From Streptomyces deccanensis (GTDB taxonomy: Bacteria > Actinomycetota > Actinomycetes > Streptomycetales > Streptomycetaceae): a DNA stretch of 64,000 nt. Within the stretch, counting starts at the first letter, position 1. The number at the start of each line of letters is the position of its first letter. The notes under the pieces are model-generated. The model did not search any database. It was not told where the DNA came from and saw nothing but the letters and a program-made list of their open reading frames with translations. Location of the stretch: positions 5,084,001 to 5,148,000 of the forward strand of contig NZ_CP092431.1 in assembly GCF_022385335.1 (NCBI RefSeq), in the 5' to 3' direction. Shown here piece after piece: positions 54,060 through 63,792 of this stretch. The position numbers were made by a program, and so were the translations under genes.

Positions 54060-56468
54060 GTGGCCGAGGCGGCAGACTTCCAGGGGACGAGTCCCTCACC
54101 TGCCCGCCGATGGCTGCTGCGCGCCGGGGCCCTCTTCGTCGGCGCACCCCTGTTGGCCGGCCTGTTCCAGGTCCCGGCGGCCCCATCCGCGCAGGCGTCC
54201 CCGAAGGCATCCCTCGCCGAGGCCACGGGATCGAGGACCGTCGAGGTCTCCCTCGACTCGTTCAGCCCCAGCGTGCCCACCGAAGGCGACACCGTCACCG
54301 TCTCGGGCACGGTCACGAACAAGGGCAAGCAGACCGTCACGAATGCCCATGTGGGCCTGCGGGTGGCCCCGGCCGCCGTGAAGGGCCGCTCATCCATCGA
54401 CGACGCGGCCAAACGCACCGGCTTCGACCAGTACGCCGACGGGCCGGAGGTCGGCGGCAAGTACGTGGAGAAGTTCGACACGCTCGCATCCGGCGTGGCT
54501 CAGCCCTTCACCATCTCGGTGCCCGTCAAGGAACTGGACCTCGGCTCGGACGGTGTCTATCAGCTGGGGGTCTCGCTCTCGGGCAGGACCGCCGCCGCCC
54601 CGTACGACCAGGTTCTCGGTATCCAGCGCACGTTCCTGCCGTGGCAGCCCGACGATGCGGGCGCCAAGACGAAGACGACCTACCTCTGGCCACTGATCTC
54701 CGACACCCATCTGACGGCCGAGACCGGGCCCGGCGAGCAGCAGACGCCCGTGTTCCTCAACGACGACCTGGCCAAGGAGATCTCCGCGGGCGGACGCCTG
54801 GAGCAGATGCTGACGCTGGGCAAGGACCTGGACGTCACCTGGGTGATCGATCCGGACCTGCTGGCGTCGGTCGTCGCGATGACGGGCGGCTACCAGGTCC
54901 GTAGCGGGGGCACCCCTGTCGCCGGCAAGAATCAGGCCGTCGCCAAGGAGTGGCTGGCAGAGCTGGAGACAGCCGTACAGGGCGAGGAGGTGATCGCCCT
55001 CCCCTTCGCCGACCCCGACCTCGCGGCGCTGGCCCACAACGGCAAGACGATCACCGGCTCTCTCAGCCGGCTGAAGGACGCCACCGACGTGGCTTCCGAC
55101 ACGGTCCAGAACATCCTCCGGGTGCAGCCGGAGACGGACTTCGCCTGGCCCGTGAACGGTGCCGTCGACCCGTCGATCGTCAAGGTCGCCATCTCGGCGG
55201 GCGCCGACAAGGTGATCGCCCGGAGCGACAGCCTGCAGGAGAACAGCAGCCTGTCGTACACACCCAACGCGGCCCGGCCCATCGGCGGCGGCACCACGGC
55301 TGTGGTGGCGGACGCCCGGTTGTCGACGGCGTTCCAGGGCGACATGACGAAGGCCGAGAGCTCCACTCTGGCAGTGCAGCGGTTCCTCGCCCAGAGCCTG
55401 ACCACGGACCTCCAGAACAGCAAGCAGCGCAGCATCGTGATCGCTCCGCAGCGCATGCCGTCGGCTAGCCAGGCACAGACGATGGCGCAGGCTCTCACCG
55501 CGCTCCAGGGCGGAAACTGGTCGCAGCCTCAGGAACTCTCGGCCGCCGCCGCCGCGAAGCCCGATCCGAGCGCCAGCACCAGGATCCCGTCGGCTTCGGC
55601 CTACCCCTCGTCGCTGCGGAAGCAGGCGCTGTCGAAGTCCGCTTTCGAGGAGATCCAGACCACCCAGACCGACCTCGATCGCTTCAAAGTGATCCTCTCC
55701 GACCAGTCCCGCGTGGTCACACCGTTCGGCAGGACCATGGACCGGGAGATGTCCACCTCCTGGCGGGGCCGTTCGATGGACGCGGCGGTCTACCGCAACA
55801 ACGTCCAGACGCATCTCAACTCACTCACCGAGCAGGTGCGGTTGATCAAGAAGTCCGAGACGAAGCTCTCGGGCCGCAGCGCGACGATCCCCGTGACCGT
55901 GCAGAACAACCTCGTGCAGGGTGTCGACAACCTGACCCTGCGCCTCTCGTCCAACGCGCCGAAACGCCTGATGATCGGTGACAAGGCCGCCGCCGAGCAG
56001 TCCGTCGACATCTCCGGGGGGCACAGCGAGTCGGTGAAGTTCACCACCAACGCCAAGGCCAACGGACCGGTCACCGTCGTCGCCCAGCTCTACACCGTGG
56101 ACGGCGAGAAGTATGGTGACGAGGTCACGTTCACGGTGAACGTCACCGAGATCACCCCCACGGTGATGCTGGTCATCGCCGGTGGCGTCCTGCTCCTCGT
56201 CCTCGCCGGCTTCCGGATGTACACCCAGCGCAAGCGGGCCGCCGGCCGACTGGAGGCTGAGGGAACCTCGACGGACGACGAGGCGTCGGAGAAGACTCAG
56301 AAGCCCGACGACGCGAACACCGAGGCGGCCCCAGTCGTACACACTGCCGAGGAGAAGCCCCCGGTGAAATCCGGGACGGACGAGCCGGAGCACCCGAGTG
56401 ACCCGGCACCGGACACCGCTCCGGAAAGCACCGACCCGTCCGGCACGGGTGAGAGAGTGGACCGTTGA
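54060..56468 (+). CDS. Secreted/membrane-anchored DUF6049-like protein
   Basis: An 802-aa envelope protein. N-terminal signal-like segment (WLLRAGALFVGAPLLAGLFQ, about 17-37), a long extracytoplasmic region with PKASLAEATGSRTVEVSLDS start and repeats of beta-domain character, and a C-terminal TM helix (VMLVIAGGVLLLVLAGFRMY, about 700-720) followed by a charged cytoplasmic tail. A GTG at 54060 is used with GAGGGA upstream. It precedes murJ by 47 bp and is conserved next to it in actinobacteria, suggesting a role in cell-wall or lipid II flow. The exact function is unknown. Confidence 0.75.
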   Translation: MAEAADFQGTSPSPARRWLLRAGALFVGAPLLAGLFQVPAAPSAQASPKASLAEATGSRTVEVSLDSFSPSVPTEGDTVTVSGTVTNKGKQTVTNAHVGLRVAPAAVKGRSSIDDAAKRTGFDQYADGPEVGGKYVEKFDTLASGVAQPFTISVPVKELDLGSDGVYQLGVSLSGRTAAAPYDQVLGIQRTFLPWQPDDAGAKTKTTYLWPLISDTHLTAETGPGEQQTPVFLNDDLAKEISAGGRLEQMLTLGKDLDVTWVIDPDLLASVVAMTGGYQVRSGGTPVAGKNQAVAKEWLAELETAVQGEEVIALPFADPDLAALAHNGKTITGSLSRLKDATDVASDTVQNILRVQPETDFAWPVNGAVDPSIVKVAISAGADKVIARSDSLQENSSLSYTPNAARPIGGGTTAVVADARLSTAFQGDMTKAESSTLAVQRFLAQSLTTDLQNSKQRSIVIAPQRMPSASQAQTMAQALTALQGGNWSQPQELSAAAAAKPDPSASTRIPSASAYPSSLRKQALSKSAFEEIQTTQTDLDRFKVILSDQSRVVTPFGRTMDREMSTSWRGRSMDAAVYRNNVQTHLNSLTEQVRLIKKSETKLSGRSATIPVTVQNNLVQGVDNLTLRLSSNAPKRLMIGDKAAAEQSVDISGGHSESVKFTTNAKANGPVTVVAQLYTVDGEKYGDEVTFTVNVTEITPTVMLVIAGGVLLLVLAGFRMYTQRKRAAGRLEAEGTSTDDEASEKTQKPDDANTEAAPVVHTAEEKPPVKSGTDEPEHPSDPAPDTAPESTDPSGTGERVDR

Positions 56469-56515
56469 GCGATTGTCGTGGCCGGTTGGCCCGGGGACGA
56501 TGAGGTGGGGTAAGC

Positions 56516-58726
56516 ATGAACGCGCCGTACGACGGTGACCGCGGCCAGGGCGCGGCCGACTCGGGGTATCCCGACGGCCCGCTGCCCGGGCCGGGCCAGG
56601 TGCCGCCGCAGCCTCCCGCGGACATGTACCTCCAGGACGCCTACGACCAGGATCCCTTCCGGGCCCAGGACCTCACCGCGCAGGACCCGGTGGCCGAGGC
56701 GCTCTACGACCGAGCCGCCCACCCGCCGCCGGCCCCGGGCAACTACCAGCCTCAGCAGCCGCTCTACGCGCAGCCGTCGGCGCCTCAGTACGCGCCCGAC
56801 CCTCGTGTGTGGGCTCAGACTCCGGCGCCCGAACCCGAGGGGCCGACCCGGCATCTGCCGTACGGCGACGACGCCCGGACCACCCAGTTCGTCGGCGTGG
56901 ACGACCTGGTGACGCAGGCCGGTGAGGAGCGCCACGAGCCGGACGCCTTCGCCCATCTCTTCCGCGACCAGCAGCAGGGCGGCTCCCCTGTGGGGCAACC
57001 GTCCGTTCCCGGTCCGACCCCGCCCCCGGGCCCGGGCCCCGAGTGGGCGGTCCGCGAGGAGCCCGCCCCCGTTGCCGCGCCGGCCGCGAAGAAGGGCGGG
57101 CGGGCCTCGGGCCTGCTGAAGTCGAGCGCCGTGATGGCGGCGGGCACCATGGTCTCGCGGCTCACGGGCTTCATCCGCTCGGCGATGATCGTTTCGGCGC
57201 TCGGCCTCAGCCTTCTCGGTGAGTCCTTTCAAGTCGCCTACCAACTGCCGACGATGATCTACATCCTCACCGTCGGCGGGGGTCTCAACTCCGTGTTCGT
57301 GCCCCAGCTCGTACGGGCCATGAAAGAGGACGATGACGGCGGAGAGGCCTACGCCAACAGGCTGCTGACCCTGGTCATGGTGATCCTCGGTCTCCTCACC
57401 GCGCTGGCCATGTTCGCTGCGCCACTACTCGTCCGGGCCTTGTCGACCCCACTAGCCACAAACGCCGAAGCCAACGACGTCGCCGTCACCTTCACTCGGT
57501 ACTTCCTGCCCTCGATCTTCTTCATGGGCATTCACGTGGTGATGGGACAGATCCTCAACGCCCGTGGGCGCTTCGGCGCGATGATGTGGACTCCCGTCCT
57601 CAACAACATCGTCATCATCGTCACTCTCGGGGCATTTCTCTGGGTTTACGGGAGCGCCGCCAACTCCCACATGACGGTCGAGAACATTCCCCCGGAGGGG
57701 GAGCGCCTCCTCGGCATCGGCATTCTCCTGGGTCTCGTGGTTCAGGCCCTGGCGATGATCCCGTACCTGAGGGAAACCGGCTTCAGGCTGCGGCTGCGCT
57801 TTGACTGGAAAGGGCACGGTCTCGGCAAGGCCGCGATGCTCGCCAAGTGGACGATCCTGTTCGTACTCGCCAACCAAGCGGGTGCCCTCGTCGTGACTCA
57901 GCTGGCAACCGCAGCGGTCACGGAGACGAAGATCGCCGGTACCGGTTTCAGCGCCTACGCCAACGCCCAGCTCATCTGGGGCCTGCCGCAGGCCATCATC
58001 ACCGTCTCGCTCATGGCCGCCCTGCTGCCTCGCATCTCACGCTCGGCGGCCGAGGACGACGCCGGAGCCGTGCGTGACGACATCTCACAGGGCCTGCGCA
58101 CCACGGCGGTCGCCATCGTGCCGATCGCCTTCGGCTTCGTCTCGCTGGGCATCCCGATGTGCACGCTGATCTTCGGTTCGTCCGGCACCGGCGCGGCGAC
58201 GAACATGGGCTTCATGCTGATGGCCTTCGGGCTCGGCCTCATCCCGTACTCCGTGCAGTACGTCGTCCTCCGCGCCTTCTACGCGTACGAGGACACTCGG
58301 ACGCCCTTCTACAACACGGTCATCGTGGCGGCCGTCAACGCGAGCGCCTCGGCGGTCTGCTTCTTCGTGATCCCGGCCCGCTGGGCCGTGGTCGGCATGG
58401 CGGCCTCGTACGGACTGGCCTACATGATCGGCGTCGGCGTGGCCTGGCGGCGCCTCAAGAAGCGGCTGGGCGGGGACCTGGACGGCTCCCGGGTCATGCG
58501 CACGTACGCGCGACTGTCCATCGCCTCGCTGCCCGCGGCGCTGCTCAGTGGCGCGGCCTGCTACGGCATCAGCCGGGCCCTGGGCCAGGGTGTGGGCGGC
58601 TCGATGCTCGCACTCGTCGGGGGAGGAATCGTTCTGCTCGGCGTCTTCTACGTCGCCGCGCGACGTATGCGCATCGAAGAGCTCAACTCGATGGTCGGTA
58701 TGGTCCGCGGACGGCTGGGGCGCTGA
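56516..58726 (+). CDS. murJ: Lipid II flippase MurJ/MviN
   Basis: A 736-aa polytopic protein that translocates lipid II across the membrane. A Pro/Gly/Gln-rich, disordered cytoplasmic N-terminus (1-195) leads into fourteen predicted TM helices with the family pattern MVSRLTGFIRSAMIVSALG (about 205-223), GILLGLVVQALAMIPYLRET and YANAQLIWGLPQAIITVSLM. The ATG at 56516 has GAGGTGGGG upstream. It sits in the order DUF6049-murJ-pseudokinase-sigM, a conserved actinobacterial envelope block. Confidence 0.93.
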   Translation: MNAPYDGDRGQGAADSGYPDGPLPGPGQVPPQPPADMYLQDAYDQDPFRAQDLTAQDPVAEALYDRAAHPPPAPGNYQPQQPLYAQPSAPQYAPDPRVWAQTPAPEPEGPTRHLPYGDDARTTQFVGVDDLVTQAGEERHEPDAFAHLFRDQQQGGSPVGQPSVPGPTPPPGPGPEWAVREEPAPVAAPAAKKGGRASGLLKSSAVMAAGTMVSRLTGFIRSAMIVSALGLSLLGESFQVAYQLPTMIYILTVGGGLNSVFVPQLVRAMKEDDDGGEAYANRLLTLVMVILGLLTALAMFAAPLLVRALSTPLATNAEANDVAVTFTRYFLPSIFFMGIHVVMGQILNARGRFGAMMWTPVLNNIVIIVTLGAFLWVYGSAANSHMTVENIPPEGERLLGIGILLGLVVQALAMIPYLRETGFRLRLRFDWKGHGLGKAAMLAKWTILFVLANQAGALVVTQLATAAVTETKIAGTGFSAYANAQLIWGLPQAIITVSLMAALLPRISRSAAEDDAGAVRDDISQGLRTTAVAIVPIAFGFVSLGIPMCTLIFGSSGTGAATNMGFMLMAFGLGLIPYSVQYVVLRAFYAYEDTRTPFYNTVIVAAVNASASAVCFFVIPARWAVVGMAASYGLAYMIGVGVAWRRLKKRLGGDLDGSRVMRTYARLSIASLPAALLSGAACYGISRALGQGVGGSMLALVGGGIVLLGVFYVAARRMRIEELNSMVGMVRGRLGR

Positions 58727-58844
58727 GGCTGGGGTACGCGCACAACCATCGTCCGTCGACGCGTGTCGCTCATAGCGGCGGACTGTGGGCACAATTGGCT
58801 TTGGCGTCTTGGAACGCTCAACGGATGGGGAGGCAGGGACGACG

Positions 58845-60572
58845 GTGGCGGAACGGAGCACGGCTGCCGTCGACGTGGCAGACAACAGCGGCGACGAGCC
58901 GCTGACCGCACAAGCGGACCAGTCCACGGCCGACGGGGAGGCCCAGAACCGGGAGCGGGACACGGAAAGCTCGGCGAGCGAAGAGGCACAGGGGAGCGGC
59001 GGTATCGAGGGCCCTTCCAAGACGACACCGCCCGAACTCCACAGCGGCCACAAGCTCGCCAGGCGCTACCGCCTCGAAGAGTGCGTCACCCGTCTGGACG
59101 GTTTCAGCAGTTGGCGTGCCGTCGACGAGAAACTGCGTCGCGCGGTCGGGGTGCATGTACTCCCCGCCGACCACGCACGCGCTCGTTCCGTGCTGGCGGC
59201 GGCCCGTTCCTCGGCGTTGCTGGGTGATCCCCGTTTCGTCCAGGTGCTGGACGCGGTCGAGGAGAACGACCTCGTGTACGTGGTGCACGAATGGCTGCCC
59301 GACGCCACGGAACTGACGACTCTGCTGGCCTCCGGTCCACTGGAACCGCATGACGCGTACCAGATGGTCACGCAGATCTCCCACGCCATGGCCGCCGCGC
59401 ACCGTGAGGGCCTGTCGCATCTGCGGCTCAACCCCAGTGCGGTGCTGCGCTCCGCCGCCGGCCAGTGGCGCATCCGCGGCCTCGCGGTGAACGCCGCGCT
59501 GCGCGGCATCAGCTCGGACACCCCGCAGCGCACGGACACCGAGGCGATCGGGGCACTGCTGTATTCGGCGCTCACCCAGCGCTGGCCGTACGAGAACGAC
59601 GCACACGGCCTCTCTGGACTCCCCAAGGGCGTCGGTCTCATCGCGCCCGACCAGGTCCGTGCGGGTGTCCACCGAGGGCTGTCGGAACTGTCCATGCGGG
59701 CGCTCGTCAACGACGGTGCCACCGCGTCCCGCCACGAGTCCCCGTGCACGACGCCGGAGGAACTGGTGAAGGCGATCGGTGAGATGCCCCGCATCCGCCC
59801 GCCGGAGCCCGCGTTCACCGCGCCGCCCGAGTACCAGCACACGACGTATCAGCAGGGCACGTACGGCCGCCCGGCCCCCCACGCGGGTATCACACAGCCC
59901 CTGCAGACTCCGCCCGCCCCGCTGCAGAGCCGGACGGGCAAGGCCCTCAAATGGGCCGTCTCGGCTCTGCTGATCGCCGCCCTCGGCCTCGGCAGCTGGC
60001 AGTTGGCCGACGCGCTGATGGGCCGGAGCGGCCAGTCCAGCGAGCCGGACACGAGCCAGACGGCCGGCGGCAACGACAAGGGCACCGACAAGGCCAAGCC
60101 CGTCACGACGCTCGGCATCAAGGGCGCGGCGGAGTACTTCCCGGACGGGAAGGCCCAGCACCCCGGCGATGTGGGCCTGACGTACGACAGCAGCGGGTCG
60201 ACGTATTGGCGGACCTACTCCTTCAAGGGCGGGCCCACGCTGGCTCCGTACAAGCAGGGCGTCGGCATCGTGTACGACCTCGGCTCGGCCCAAGAGGTGT
60301 CGGCGGCCTCGATAGGGCTGTACTACTCCGGCGACCACACGACGGCCACGCTCTACGCGGCCGACTCCCTGTCGTCGTCCGCTCCGCTCAGTTCCATGAC
60401 GAAGATCGCCACCAACCAGACGACCGGGACGGAACTCAAGATCTCCGCCAAGAAGTCGGTGAAGACCCGGTACGTTCTCATCTGGCTCACGGATGTGCCC
60501 AAGGCGAATGGTGACCAGTACAGCGACCCTGGCTACAAGCAGGCGATCACCGACGTGAAGTTCATGGGCTGA
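58845..60572 (+). CDS. Kinase-like (pseudokinase) protein with extracellular discoidin-like domain
   Basis: A 575-aa protein beginning VAERSTAAVDVADNSG. The region 65-290 follows the Ser/Thr kinase fold (LARRYRLEECVTRLDGFSSW, then VYVVHEWLPDATELTTLL) but the catalytic loop HRD..N reads HLRLNPSA, and no VAIK-type lysine or DFG is evident, so it is probably catalytically dead. A TM helix (about 366-385) and an extracellular beta-rich domain (430-575) follow. Mycobacterial MviN carries a comparable pseudokinase plus extracellular domain fused to the flippase; here it is a separate gene 118 bp after murJ. A role in regulating MurJ is inferred. Confidence 0.75.
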   Translation: MAERSTAAVDVADNSGDEPLTAQADQSTADGEAQNRERDTESSASEEAQGSGGIEGPSKTTPPELHSGHKLARRYRLEECVTRLDGFSSWRAVDEKLRRAVGVHVLPADHARARSVLAAARSSALLGDPRFVQVLDAVEENDLVYVVHEWLPDATELTTLLASGPLEPHDAYQMVTQISHAMAAAHREGLSHLRLNPSAVLRSAAGQWRIRGLAVNAALRGISSDTPQRTDTEAIGALLYSALTQRWPYENDAHGLSGLPKGVGLIAPDQVRAGVHRGLSELSMRALVNDGATASRHESPCTTPEELVKAIGEMPRIRPPEPAFTAPPEYQHTTYQQGTYGRPAPHAGITQPLQTPPAPLQSRTGKALKWAVSALLIAALGLGSWQLADALMGRSGQSSEPDTSQTAGGNDKGTDKAKPVTTLGIKGAAEYFPDGKAQHPGDVGLTYDSSGSTYWRTYSFKGGPTLAPYKQGVGIVYDLGSAQEVSAASIGLYYSGDHTTATLYAADSLSSSAPLSSMTKIATNQTTGTELKISAKKSVKTRYVLIWLTDVPKANGDQYSDPGYKQAITDVKFMG

Positions 60573-60597
60573 GAGTTCACCGACGGGAGGGGGTCCG

Positions 60598-61311
60598 ATG
60601 GCGCACAGCGCTGATCACAGCGGGGCGAGCGATCAGGATCTCCTGGCCCGGCACGTGGAGGGTGACTCCGACGCCTTCAGCGAACTCGTACGGCGGCACC
60701 GGGACCGGCTCTGGGCGGTGGCGCTGCGGACCCTGGGAGACCGCGAGGAGGCTGCCGACGCCGTCCAGGACGCCCTGGTGTCCGCCTACCGGGCCGCCCA
60801 CACCTTTCGTGGCCAGTCGGCCGTCACGACCTGGCTGCACCGCATCACGGTGAACGCCTGCCTGGACCGCGCCCGCAAGGCCGCGTCCCGCAAGACCTCG
60901 CCGGTCGACGACACCGAGCGCCTGGAGCAGCTCCTGGAGCCGCACGAATCGGCGTCCGCTCCGGCCGAGCGCAATGATCTGCACCGCCAGCTGCTGGAAG
61001 CTCTGGGCACTCTGCCGAAGGACCAGCGGGCGGCTCTCGTCCTGGTGGACATGCAGGGCTACCCGGTGGCGGAGGCCGCTCGCATCCTCGATGTGCCGAC
61101 CGGCACGGTGAAGAGCCGCTGCGCCCGTGGCAGAGCCAGACTGCTGCCGCTCCTGACCCATCTCAGAGCGGATGGCGACGGGGAGGGCGGCAGAAAGTCG
61201 GGGCGTGGAAGGAACCGGGCGCAGGGGACATCCGTCCCACCCGCAGCGGGAGCACATGATGCAGGGCCAAGCGATTCAGCTGCTGTGAAGGGCGGAGGTG
61301 GGCGAGCGTGA
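60598..61311 (+). CDS. sigM: ECF RNA polymerase sigma factor SigM
   Basis: A 237-aa extracytoplasmic-function sigma factor. Region 2 (DAFSELVRRHRDRLWAVALR and AADAVQDALVSAYRAAHTF) and region 4 (LPKDQRAALVLVDMQGYPVA, then EAARILDVPTGTVKSRCARG) are complete. The C-terminal 50 residues are basic and variable. The gene name follows synteny with the S. coelicolor sigM-trxB-trxA block. The stop overlaps the GTG of the anti-sigma gene. Confidence 0.85.
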   Translation: MAHSADHSGASDQDLLARHVEGDSDAFSELVRRHRDRLWAVALRTLGDREEAADAVQDALVSAYRAAHTFRGQSAVTTWLHRITVNACLDRARKAASRKTSPVDDTERLEQLLEPHESASAPAERNDLHRQLLEALGTLPKDQRAALVLVDMQGYPVAEAARILDVPTGTVKSRCARGRARLLPLLTHLRADGDGEGGRKSGRGRNRAQGTSVPPAAGAHDAGPSDSAAVKGGGGRA

Positions 61312-62195
61312 CATCCACGACCGATACGGCCGGGCACCCGGAGGTCACGGAGATCTCCGACCTCAGTGAGGGGCTTCTTCCTCCTGCCCGCACTACGGAT
61401 GTACGTCGGCACCTGGACGAGTGCGTTCTCTGCTCCGACGTCTACGCGTCGCTGGAGGAGATCCGCGATCTCCTCGGTACCTTGCCAGGGCCTCCTCGCA
61501 TGCCCGACGACGTCGCGGGGAGGATCGACGCCGCTCTGGCCGCCGAGGCCCTGCTGAACGCCAGGGGGCCCGAGAGCGGGACGACCGAAGAGCTCACCGC
61601 GGCCCCACGGACCACTGGGAGCGAGAACGGCGCGCATGTTTCACGTGAAACATCGCCTGCCGTGGATCGCCCTGCCGGTCATCCACGCGCGTCCACCGGC
61701 CCGGGCCGGACGGGTCAGAAGCGGCGCAACCGTCGTAGGACGGCTATCGGTGCCGTCTTCGCGATCGCGGCACTGGGCTTCGGTGCCGTTCTCGTCCAGT
61801 CGATCGGTGAGGACGACAGCCCCCCGGCCTCAGCTTCCGACACCTTCTCCGGCGTCAAGCTGGAAAAGCGAGTCGAAGACCTCCTGGGCAAGACCGAGAG
61901 CGGAAGCCCACGCGAGCGCGATTCCTTCGGGACTGCGGCGTCCCCGACCGAGGGCACGAAGACGTTCCTCACCGCCGATGTGCCCGACTGCATCGCGAAG
62001 GGCATCGGAGACACCACCGGTGCGATCGCTTCCGAGCCGGGTACCTACCGGGGAACCGACGCATATCTTGTGCTGCTGCCCGACCGCTCCGACGACTCAC
62101 GCGTCACCGCCTACGTCGTCGACGCATCATGCCTGAAGAAGGCTTCGGAGCCTGCCGGCGACGTTCTCGTGCAACATACCTACGCCCGTCCCTGA
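61308..62195 (+). CDS. Zinc-finger anti-sigma factor of SigM
   Basis: A 295-aa membrane-anchored regulator translationally coupled to sigM (the GTG overlaps the TGA). Near the N-terminus it has HLDECVLCSD, a ZAS-type H-x3-C-x2-C motif that would bind SigM and may sense redox. A single TM helix lies at about 145-166 (IGAVFAIAALGFGAVLVQSI), with an extracytoplasmic C-terminal domain (170-295) of unknown ligand. A perfect parS is embedded in the coding sequence at 61638-61651. Confidence 0.8.
   Translation: MTSTTDTAGHPEVTEISDLSEGLLPPARTTDVRRHLDECVLCSDVYASLEEIRDLLGTLPGPPRMPDDVAGRIDAALAAEALLNARGPESGTTEELTAAPRTTGSENGAHVSRETSPAVDRPAGHPRASTGPGRTGQKRRNRRRTAIGAVFAIAALGFGAVLVQSIGEDDSPPASASDTFSGVKLEKRVEDLLGKTESGSPRERDSFGTAASPTEGTKTFLTADVPDCIAKGIGDTTGAIASEPGTYRGTDAYLVLLPDRSDDSRVTAYVVDASCLKKASEPAGDVLVQHTYARP
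61638..61651. other. parS site inside the anti-sigma coding sequence
   Basis: Perfect GTTTCACGTGAAAC. Read in frame it encodes VSRET, so it is compatible with the protein but lies in the non-conserved linker before the TM helix. Confidence 0.9.
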
Positions 62196-62368
62196 GGACT
62201 GTCTCCGGCGCTGTGCCACCTCCGGCCATCCCGTAGCGGGGTCGCGCTTCCGTGTGCCCGGACACACCGGGAATGCGCGCCCCTTAGGATCCGTTGGGTG
62301 GGGTGAGAGTTTCGAGAGCAGCTCCCACCGGCAGTACGCAGCAGTCTCCAGAGACGAGGAATCAAGCC

Positions 62369-63340
62369 GTGAGCGACGTCCGTAACGTGATCATCATCGG
62401 CTCCGGGCCCGCCGGCTACACGGCGGCGCTCTACACCGCGCGCGCGTCGCTGAAGCCGCTGGTGTTCGAGGGCGCCGTCACCGCAGGCGGCGCGCTGATG
62501 AACACCACCGAGGTGGAGAACTTCCCCGGCTTCCGGGACGGCATCATGGGCCCCGACCTCATGGACAACATGCGTGCCCAGGCCGAGCGCTTCGGTGCCG
62601 AGCTCGTCCCGGACGACATCGTCGACGTCGACCTGAGCGGCGAGATCAAGACCGTCACGGACACTGCCGGCACGGTGCACCGCGCCAGGGCCGTCATCGT
62701 CACCACGGGCTCCCAGCACCGCAAGCTCGGGCTCCCCAACGAGGACGCCCTCTCCGGACGCGGCGTCTCCTGGTGCGCCACCTGTGACGGGTTCTTCTTC
62801 AAGGACCAGGACATCGCCGTGATCGGCGGCGGCGACACCGCCATGGAGGAGGCCACCTTCCTTTCGAGGTTCGCCAAGTCCGTGACCATCGTCCACCGCC
62901 GGGACACCCTGCGCGCCTCGAAGGCGATGCAGGAGCGTGCGTTCGCCGACCCGAAGATCTCGTTCGTCTGGGACAGCGAGGTCGCCGAGATCCAGGGCGA
63001 CCAGAAGCTCGCCGGTCTGAAGCTGCGCAACCTCAAGACGGGCGAGACGTCCGAGCTGCCGGTGACGGGCCTGTTCATCGCGATCGGACACGACCCGCGC
63101 ACGGAACTCTTCAAGGGCCAGCTCGACCTGGACGACGAGGGCTATCTGAAGGTGGCTTCCCCGTCCACCCGGACGAACCTGGCCGGTGTCTTCGGCGCCG
63201 GCGACGTCGTCGACCACACGTACCGCCAGGCGATCACCGCCGCCGGCACCGGCTGCTCCGCCGCCCTCGACGCCGAGCGCTTCCTCGCCGCCCTCGCCGA
63301 CGGCGACCAGGTCGCCGAGCCCGAGAAGACCACCGTCTGA
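62369..63340 (+). CDS. trxB: Thioredoxin reductase
   Basis: A 323-aa flavoprotein disulfide reductase. FAD motif [16 protein letters not shown], the redox-active CATC ([10 protein letters not shown], about residues 135-138) and the NADPH motif [17 protein letters not shown] are intact. The GTG at 62369 ([11 protein letters not shown]) has GAGGAA upstream; earlier starts are spurious. Reduces thioredoxin (next gene) with NADPH. Confidence 0.97.
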   Translation: MSDVRNVIIIGSGPAGYTAALYTARASLKPLVFEGAVTAGGALMNTTEVENFPGFRDGIMGPDLMDNMRAQAERFGAELVPDDIVDVDLSGEIKTVTDTAGTVHRARAVIVTTGSQHRKLGLPNEDALSGRGVSWCATCDGFFFKDQDIAVIGGGDTAMEEATFLSRFAKSVTIVHRRDTLRASKAMQERAFADPKISFVWDSEVAEIQGDQKLAGLKLRNLKTGETSELPVTGLFIAIGHDPRTELFKGQLDLDDEGYLKVASPSTRTNLAGVFGAGDVVDHTYRQAITAAGTGCSAALDAERFLAALADGDQVAEPEKTTV

Positions 63341-63381
63341 CCCCCGTCCGCCCCACCGCACCAACCAGTTAGGAGCCCTCA

Positions 63382-63714
63382 GTGGCCGGCACTCTGAAGA
63401 ACGTGACCGACGACTCCTTCGAGCAGGACGTCCTCAAGAACGACAAGCCCGTCCTGGTGGACTTCTGGGCCGCCTGGTGCGGTCCGTGCCGCCAGATCGC
63501 GCCGTCCCTCGAAGCGATCGCCCAGGAGTACGGCGACAAGATCGAGATCGTCAAGCTCAACATCGACGAAAACCCGGCCACGGCTGCCAAGTACGGCGTC
63601 ATGTCCATCCCGACGCTGAACGTCTACCAGGGCGGCGAGGTCGCCAAGACCATCGTCGGTGCCAAGCCGAAGGCCGCGATCGTGCGGGACCTCGGAGATT
63701 TCATCGGCGAGTGA
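63382..63714 (+). CDS. trxA: Thioredoxin
   Basis: A 110-aa disulfide reductant with FWAAWCGPCRQIAPSLEAIA (active site WCGPC) and IPTLNVYQGGEV (cis-Pro). A GTG start after GGAGCCC. Partner of TrxB, and in S. coelicolor part of the disulfide-stress response. Ends at a parS and strong terminator. Confidence 0.97.
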   Translation: MAGTLKNVTDDSFEQDVLKNDKPVLVDFWAAWCGPCRQIAPSLEAIAQEYGDKIEIVKLNIDENPATAAKYGVMSIPTLNVYQGGEVAKTIVGAKPKAAIVRDLGDFIGE

Positions 63715-63715
63715 T

Positions 63716-63729
63716 GTTTCACGTGAAAC
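63716..63729. other. parS site
   Basis: Perfect GTTTCACGTGAAAC, one base after the trxA stop and overlapping the edge of the terminator stem. Confidence 0.9.
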
Positions 63730-63767
63730 ACGAAGGGGCCGACCCGGAAGGGTCGGCCCCTTCGTGT
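63728..63767. terminator. Terminator after trxA
   Basis: ACACGAAGGGGCCGACCC (63728-63745) pairs with GGGTCGGCCCCTTCGTGT (63750-63767), an 18-bp perfect stem with loop GGAA, between trxA and the convergent gene at 63793. Confidence 0.95.
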
Positions 63768-63792
63768 TGAGAGCGGCCGCAGTGCCGGTGAT

